Source of the DNA: Isoetes taiwanensis | Lineage: Eukaryota > Streptophyta > Lycopodiopsida > Isoetales > Isoetaceae | Length of the DNA: 64,000 nucleotides | NCBI GenBank assembly: GCA_021234155.1 | Contig: JAJEKV010000030.1 | Span: forward strand, 10,916,525-10,980,524 | Direction of reading: 5' to 3' | In this document: positions 60,149 to 64,000 of the stretch, one piece after another | How the letters are laid out: the number at the start of each line of letters is the position of its first letter | Position numbering within the stretch: the first letter of the stretch is position 1 | Made by a program: the position numbers and the translations under genes | The notes under the pieces: generated by a model | What the model saw: the letters and a program-made list of their open reading frames with translations, nothing else | What the model was told of the DNA's origin: nothing | Databases searched by the model: none

Positions 60149-60535
60149 TAGGGGATATTTCCAAGAGGGTGTTTGACTCACGGAATTGTTTGAGACCTCC
60201 AACGAAGATGAGTGGTATAGTATGGGTCTCATAGCTCTATGATCATGTTGCTCATATTCTGTTTGAAATTTTTGACGATTTGGGCATTGCCAATACGCAT
60301 AAGGAGTGCACAATTAAGCACTAGGCATAAAATAGCCAGACCATTGTAACCTACTTTTATGATTTACCATCGTGTACAGGTCTGGCCATGTGAGATTGCA
60401 ATTGAGAGGAATTGAATTTGCTACATCTTTGAAAATGTAAATTGCGCAACAATTTGTTAATTTTTTGGGTGAAAAAAGTAAATGTGACCAACGTTCTCTC
60501 TCCGATGGTTTTAAGTACGCCCGATTTGGGTTGGC
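60149..60535 (+). other. Nucleolin 3' flank
   Basis: The region after the stop codon should contain the 3' untranslated sequence. No further gene signal is visible before the repeat array. Confidence 0.45.
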
Positions 60536-60542
60536 CTCCCAC

Positions 60543-60762
60543 GGAAACCCTTCCGGGTTTTAATGGAAACCCTTCCGGCTTTCCAGGGAAACCCTTCCGG
60601 GTTTTAATGGAAACCCTTCCGGTTTTCAATAAAACCCGGAAGGGTTTTCATGGAAACCCTTCCGGTTTTCCAGAATTTAAAAAAGGGTTTCCATGGAAAG
60701 CCGGAAGGGTTTCCACATTGGAAAATCCGGAAGGGTTTCCATGGAAATCCGGAAGGGTTTCC
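60543..60762. repeat. Array of GGAAACCCTTCCGG motifs in both orientations
   Basis: Forward copies start at 60543, 60565, 60587, 60609 and 60652. The first four are spaced exactly 22 bases. Reverse-complement copies start at 60636 (one mismatch), 60701, 60727 and 60749. Forward copies cluster on the left and reverse copies on the right, so the whole block can fold back on itself. Weaker AAGGGTTTCC units continue to about 61010. Confidence 0.92.
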
Positions 60763-60899
60763 ACAAAATTATTCAAAATATTTACACACGTGAGCCTTTA
60801 TGGCTCATGCCTTTCCACACGGACGCCCGACATTAAGGCGCACGTCCTTCGAGCGCACGTCACTCAAAATTCAAATTTTGAGTGGAAACCCTGATTTCC

Positions 60900-63800
60900 T
60901 TGCATGATGAAAATTGGGAAGGGTTTCCATAGGAGGAGGAAAGTAAGAAGGGTTTCCACAGGAGGAGGAAAACAGGTTAGGTTTCCATATGAGGAGGAAA
61001 ATAGGTTAGGTTTCCACATGCAGTTAGAAACTCCATGGGGTAAGATTAACTAAGAATTGAGACCAGCTTTAATCTCAAAAATTCTGGCACTTAACACCCA
61101 ATATAACATGATCTCAAAAATTCTGGCACTTAGACACCCAACATAGAACTTCTTGCAAGGTACAAATTATGGGAAGTTCTGGTTTTAGATCATGGTTCTT
61201 TTGGTCAAATTATTTTGTTATCAAAGCTTAAAATTGAATTGAATTGGAAGTTTTAGAATCTCGTGTATTAAACTGCCATGCATGTACAATGTTTGACCAG
61301 GATAGTGTGTACTACATTTCCCAACCTTGGAACAAACTAGGCTAGGGATATCGTCTGGAAATGCCAAGGGGAACAAGTGCACGTGTGAAGTTGCAGTATA
61401 TTACGTTGCATCATGGCACTATGCTCTACATAATCTCTATTGCATAACCTTTGTCTTTGTTAAATATTCTTCCGTCGTACATGCAAGCGACCAAAAGGAA
61501 AAAAGAAACAAACTTAAGTAAATGATAAATGTAACATGAAAGAACCATGTCCTTGGCTTTCTAGTTTGATGAAGAATCTAGTTGGATATCTTGATAATTA
61601 GTTTTATTCAGATACTTTAACTTCTTCTCTTATGAACTTGTAGTTCCATGTTCATAGTTTAAATGTAAAGCAATGGTCCAAAATAATCATGTGGATCACA
61701 TTCTTACAGCATGAACCTAAGAACTTCTCATTTATCACTGAAGAATATCAAAATTTTAACCTTATAATAGTTAAATCATAAAGCATATGATAGGCAACAC
61801 CGTCTCAAAGGATTCAGTACTATTTATTTATTTATAACAATGGTCCACAATAATCTTGTGGATCACATTCTTAGAGCAGAAACCTTCAACCAGTTCTACA
61901 TGTAACCTTAACATGAGAACTCAGTTTTAGTTCTATTTCCAACTTTAAGTAATAAGGAAGCTTCAACAGAACATTTTCATGGAGGCTTTTAAAGCTGGAA
62001 CTTGGAAGATGGAACAAGAAATTGTATTAAGAAGTACAAAACCAGTCAAACCTGATTTGGATAACTCGGATTGTTTCTTGCTTCATGCATATGCCAAGAT
62101 ACATTCTTTCAGCATCAAATAGAAATCGCCCCTTTATCATAAGAAAACATTTTACTACAGCTTGCATGAAAGAACAAAACTGCAGCTGCCACACCATAAA
62201 TATGTAAACACTGTTTATAATTCAAGCATCTTTCGGTGCTCTGAACACAAAGCAAATCTAAGATTGTCCATTATGTAACAACAATATAAACATGCAATAG
62301 CATTATGAAAGCCAAGGACTTACCACAGATTCTTTTCCATAGAACAGATTCCCAGCTTCTATGGTGGACAATTTTTAGAATACGAGTCAAGGCAAAACTG
62401 GATCTCATCCCTGAGCATACTGTCTATTTCGAAATGCTTATATCTAGCTATATTCGTCCAGAAACTTCCATTTCGAAATGCCTTTGTACATTTACCATTT
62501 TGAACAACTAAATTACTCCAACGGCTATGCATTTAGCTCTGACAAATGTATCTGGGAGCAAGAGCTAGCATAATCGGTTATAGGTGGATCTCCGGAATAA
62601 GAGCAAGGAGCCTTCAAGCAGGTCGAAATCACCAGTATACGGCAGAACTATAGTCTGTTTTTTGAACACAAGGATTTAAACCTGGACGTAGAATAGCCAA
62701 AAGCATGTCCATTGTGAATCTATACCTTTTGCAGGTCGCCAAGTGGCTCTGTCTACCAACTGTTGGAATTCAACCTTCAAATCCACCAGTATATTTTAAC
62801 CTTATAGAGATATTCCCCATTCTGTAAATGCGGCACAGCTCTGTAAATGACCTAAGGCAGCATATCTATTACCAGGAATACTTGGAATAAGGCAGATCCC
62901 TTGAGTTAAGAAATTGCAGCCGTTTCTCACAGATGCCGCATATGCTGCTTTTCCAAGTACAAATCGTCACTATATAGCATCAAATGCATTTCGAAATTTT
63001 TAACTGTGCTACCATATATCCAGATATAGGGCAAAACGTACCTTGTAATGCTGATATTTTGCAAAATCCGTTAACCCTGTTTATAAGTAGGCACAGATCA
63101 TCAGCCAAATTTTGAGCTGCTCTTTCAGTTACCACACATGCCGAAATGCAGGCACATGGATTTTCGGCCAATATAGGCCATGGAAAAAGCCATTTTGAAA
63201 TTCCAGACCATGCATTTCAATGATATCCATGCGAAATATTTGTCTGGCAGATCCAAAATTTTCTTTGCCTGTTACCTTAAGTCCGACATGCTTCCTGCAT
63301 GTATTATCTAGCTCTTTCACATTTTATCTACTAGTGGATTGGCAAATGGCACTGCAGAGTAAGTGTATCACTGTGGCCACATACGTGCCAAATCCGGCTG
63401 GGTTTGCCATACCAAATCCGACCGATTTTGCCATGTTTGGTGTCTTCATGCATATGCCTGTTTATGCGCCATAGATAAGGCAGAGAACTAAATTGATTCT
63501 CAGAAATAGGGTTTACCAGCCCAAAATCGATATACAGACATTATCCTGGACCATTGCATTATTTTTTGCACTCTTACAGCTTCGTGCACTCTTACAGAAA
63601 TTTTGCCGCTTGCTGCTAGGTCTTCTTCTTTCCTGCAAAAAGAAAAAAAATCAAAACACAGGGCCAATGCCAATGCTTCAAGAACTCAGAAATCCACCGG
63701 AACATTGGCTTCTTCATTCATACCTGATTGAATCACTCACTAAAACCGTTCTTGAATCGCTGAAACACTTCCGCCTTTGCCTAATCCCCTTAATCCCCTT

Positions 63801-63980
63801 AAACACTTCCTGATCTGCTTCTAATTCTCACTTACAGGAAAGAAATCGCCGGAAGAAGAGTAAGACAAAAAAAAACCCCCTTTCTCTAAAAAGCTTTTCA
63901 AGAATAGCCGTAGGAATTAATTTCTAAGAATTAATTACCGGTGGATATCTCTTCCCCCAAAAAATAATCTATTTATATTT
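60900..63980. other. No gene recognised; short direct repeats
   Basis: A segment of about 38 bp starting ATCTCAAAAATTCTGGCACTT occurs twice at 61071-61141. A segment of about 38 bp starting CAATGGTCCA and containing GTGGATCACATTCTTA occurs at about 61671 and 61840. No conserved protein was found on either strand. Confidence 0.4.
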
Positions 63981-63986
63981 TCTTAC

Positions 63987-64000
63987 GGAAACCCTTCCGG
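63987..64000 (+). repeat. Isolated exact GGAAACCCTTCCGG copy at the right edge
   Basis: The last 14 bases equal the core of the array at 60543-60762, 3.2 kb away. The window ends here, so a second array may begin just outside. Confidence 0.9.

Noticed and set aside
60442-60894. 150-codon frame with repeated GFPGKP-like peptides
   Set aside because: Follows the 22-bp repeat array. The minus strand is also open, and there is no splice or start context.

Overview
The window is nuclear DNA of a land plant. It contains spliced genes with GT-AG introns, a PIN auxin-efflux carrier exon, a plant-type nucleolin, an organelle-type histidyl-tRNA synthetase, and many degraded plant retrotransposons plus a Helitron. 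The LINE reverse-transcriptase types and the low gene density would suit a fern or another large-genome vascular plant. That placement is recall and inference, not something the sequence proves.

Layout. At the left edge (1-427, minus) is one exon of a PIN carrier that runs out of the window. About 4.5 kb with no convincing gene follows. Then come a (TA)n tract and a repeat with a tRNA-like core (about 5.4-6.4 kb). A decayed Helitron (about 6.6-12.8 kb, minus) has a Pif1-type helicase, a HUH replication-initiator domain, and a spliced 5' part whose AT-hook exon is present twice. From 16.9 to 20.4 kb (plus) is an apparently intact 12-exon histidyl-tRNA synthetase gene of 505 residues. From 20.4 to 34.9 kb lie fragments: a copia pol end, an LTR with a gag remnant, a G-rich purine tract, the 3' exons of a short-chain dehydrogenase, hairpin-rich repeat arrays, and a CRINKLY4/RCC1-like scrap.

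From 34.9 to 50.2 kb is a nested retroelement block. It holds a second copy of the LTR, a copia gag (minus), a Ty3/gypsy pol split by a 5'-truncated LINE (minus), a related LINE on the opposite strand, and a nearly full-length 6.4 kb LINE (minus). The last has an 18-nt poly(A) tail and a perfect 15-bp target-site duplication. From 50.2 to 56.2 kb I see mainly repeats, including a second tRNA-cored element. The right part holds a clean 21-exon nucleolin gene (56449-60148, plus, 708 residues) behind a telo-box promoter motif. After it comes an array of 22-bp-spaced GGAAACCCTTCCGG motifs in both orientations, whose core recurs exactly at the right edge.

The host genes are ordinary housekeeping or developmental genes and do not form a pathway. 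I found no operon-like or defence-like system. The most unusual points are a tandem duplication that copied a 3' splice site in frame inside the histidyl-tRNA synthetase gene, a run of ten phase-0 exons (most with acidic tails) in nucleolin, the duplicated AT-hook exon of the Helitron, and several near-perfect palindromes and foldbacks (10697-10735, 30847-30946, 33678-33705). Spliced lengths were checked by hand for reading phase. No database search was possible.
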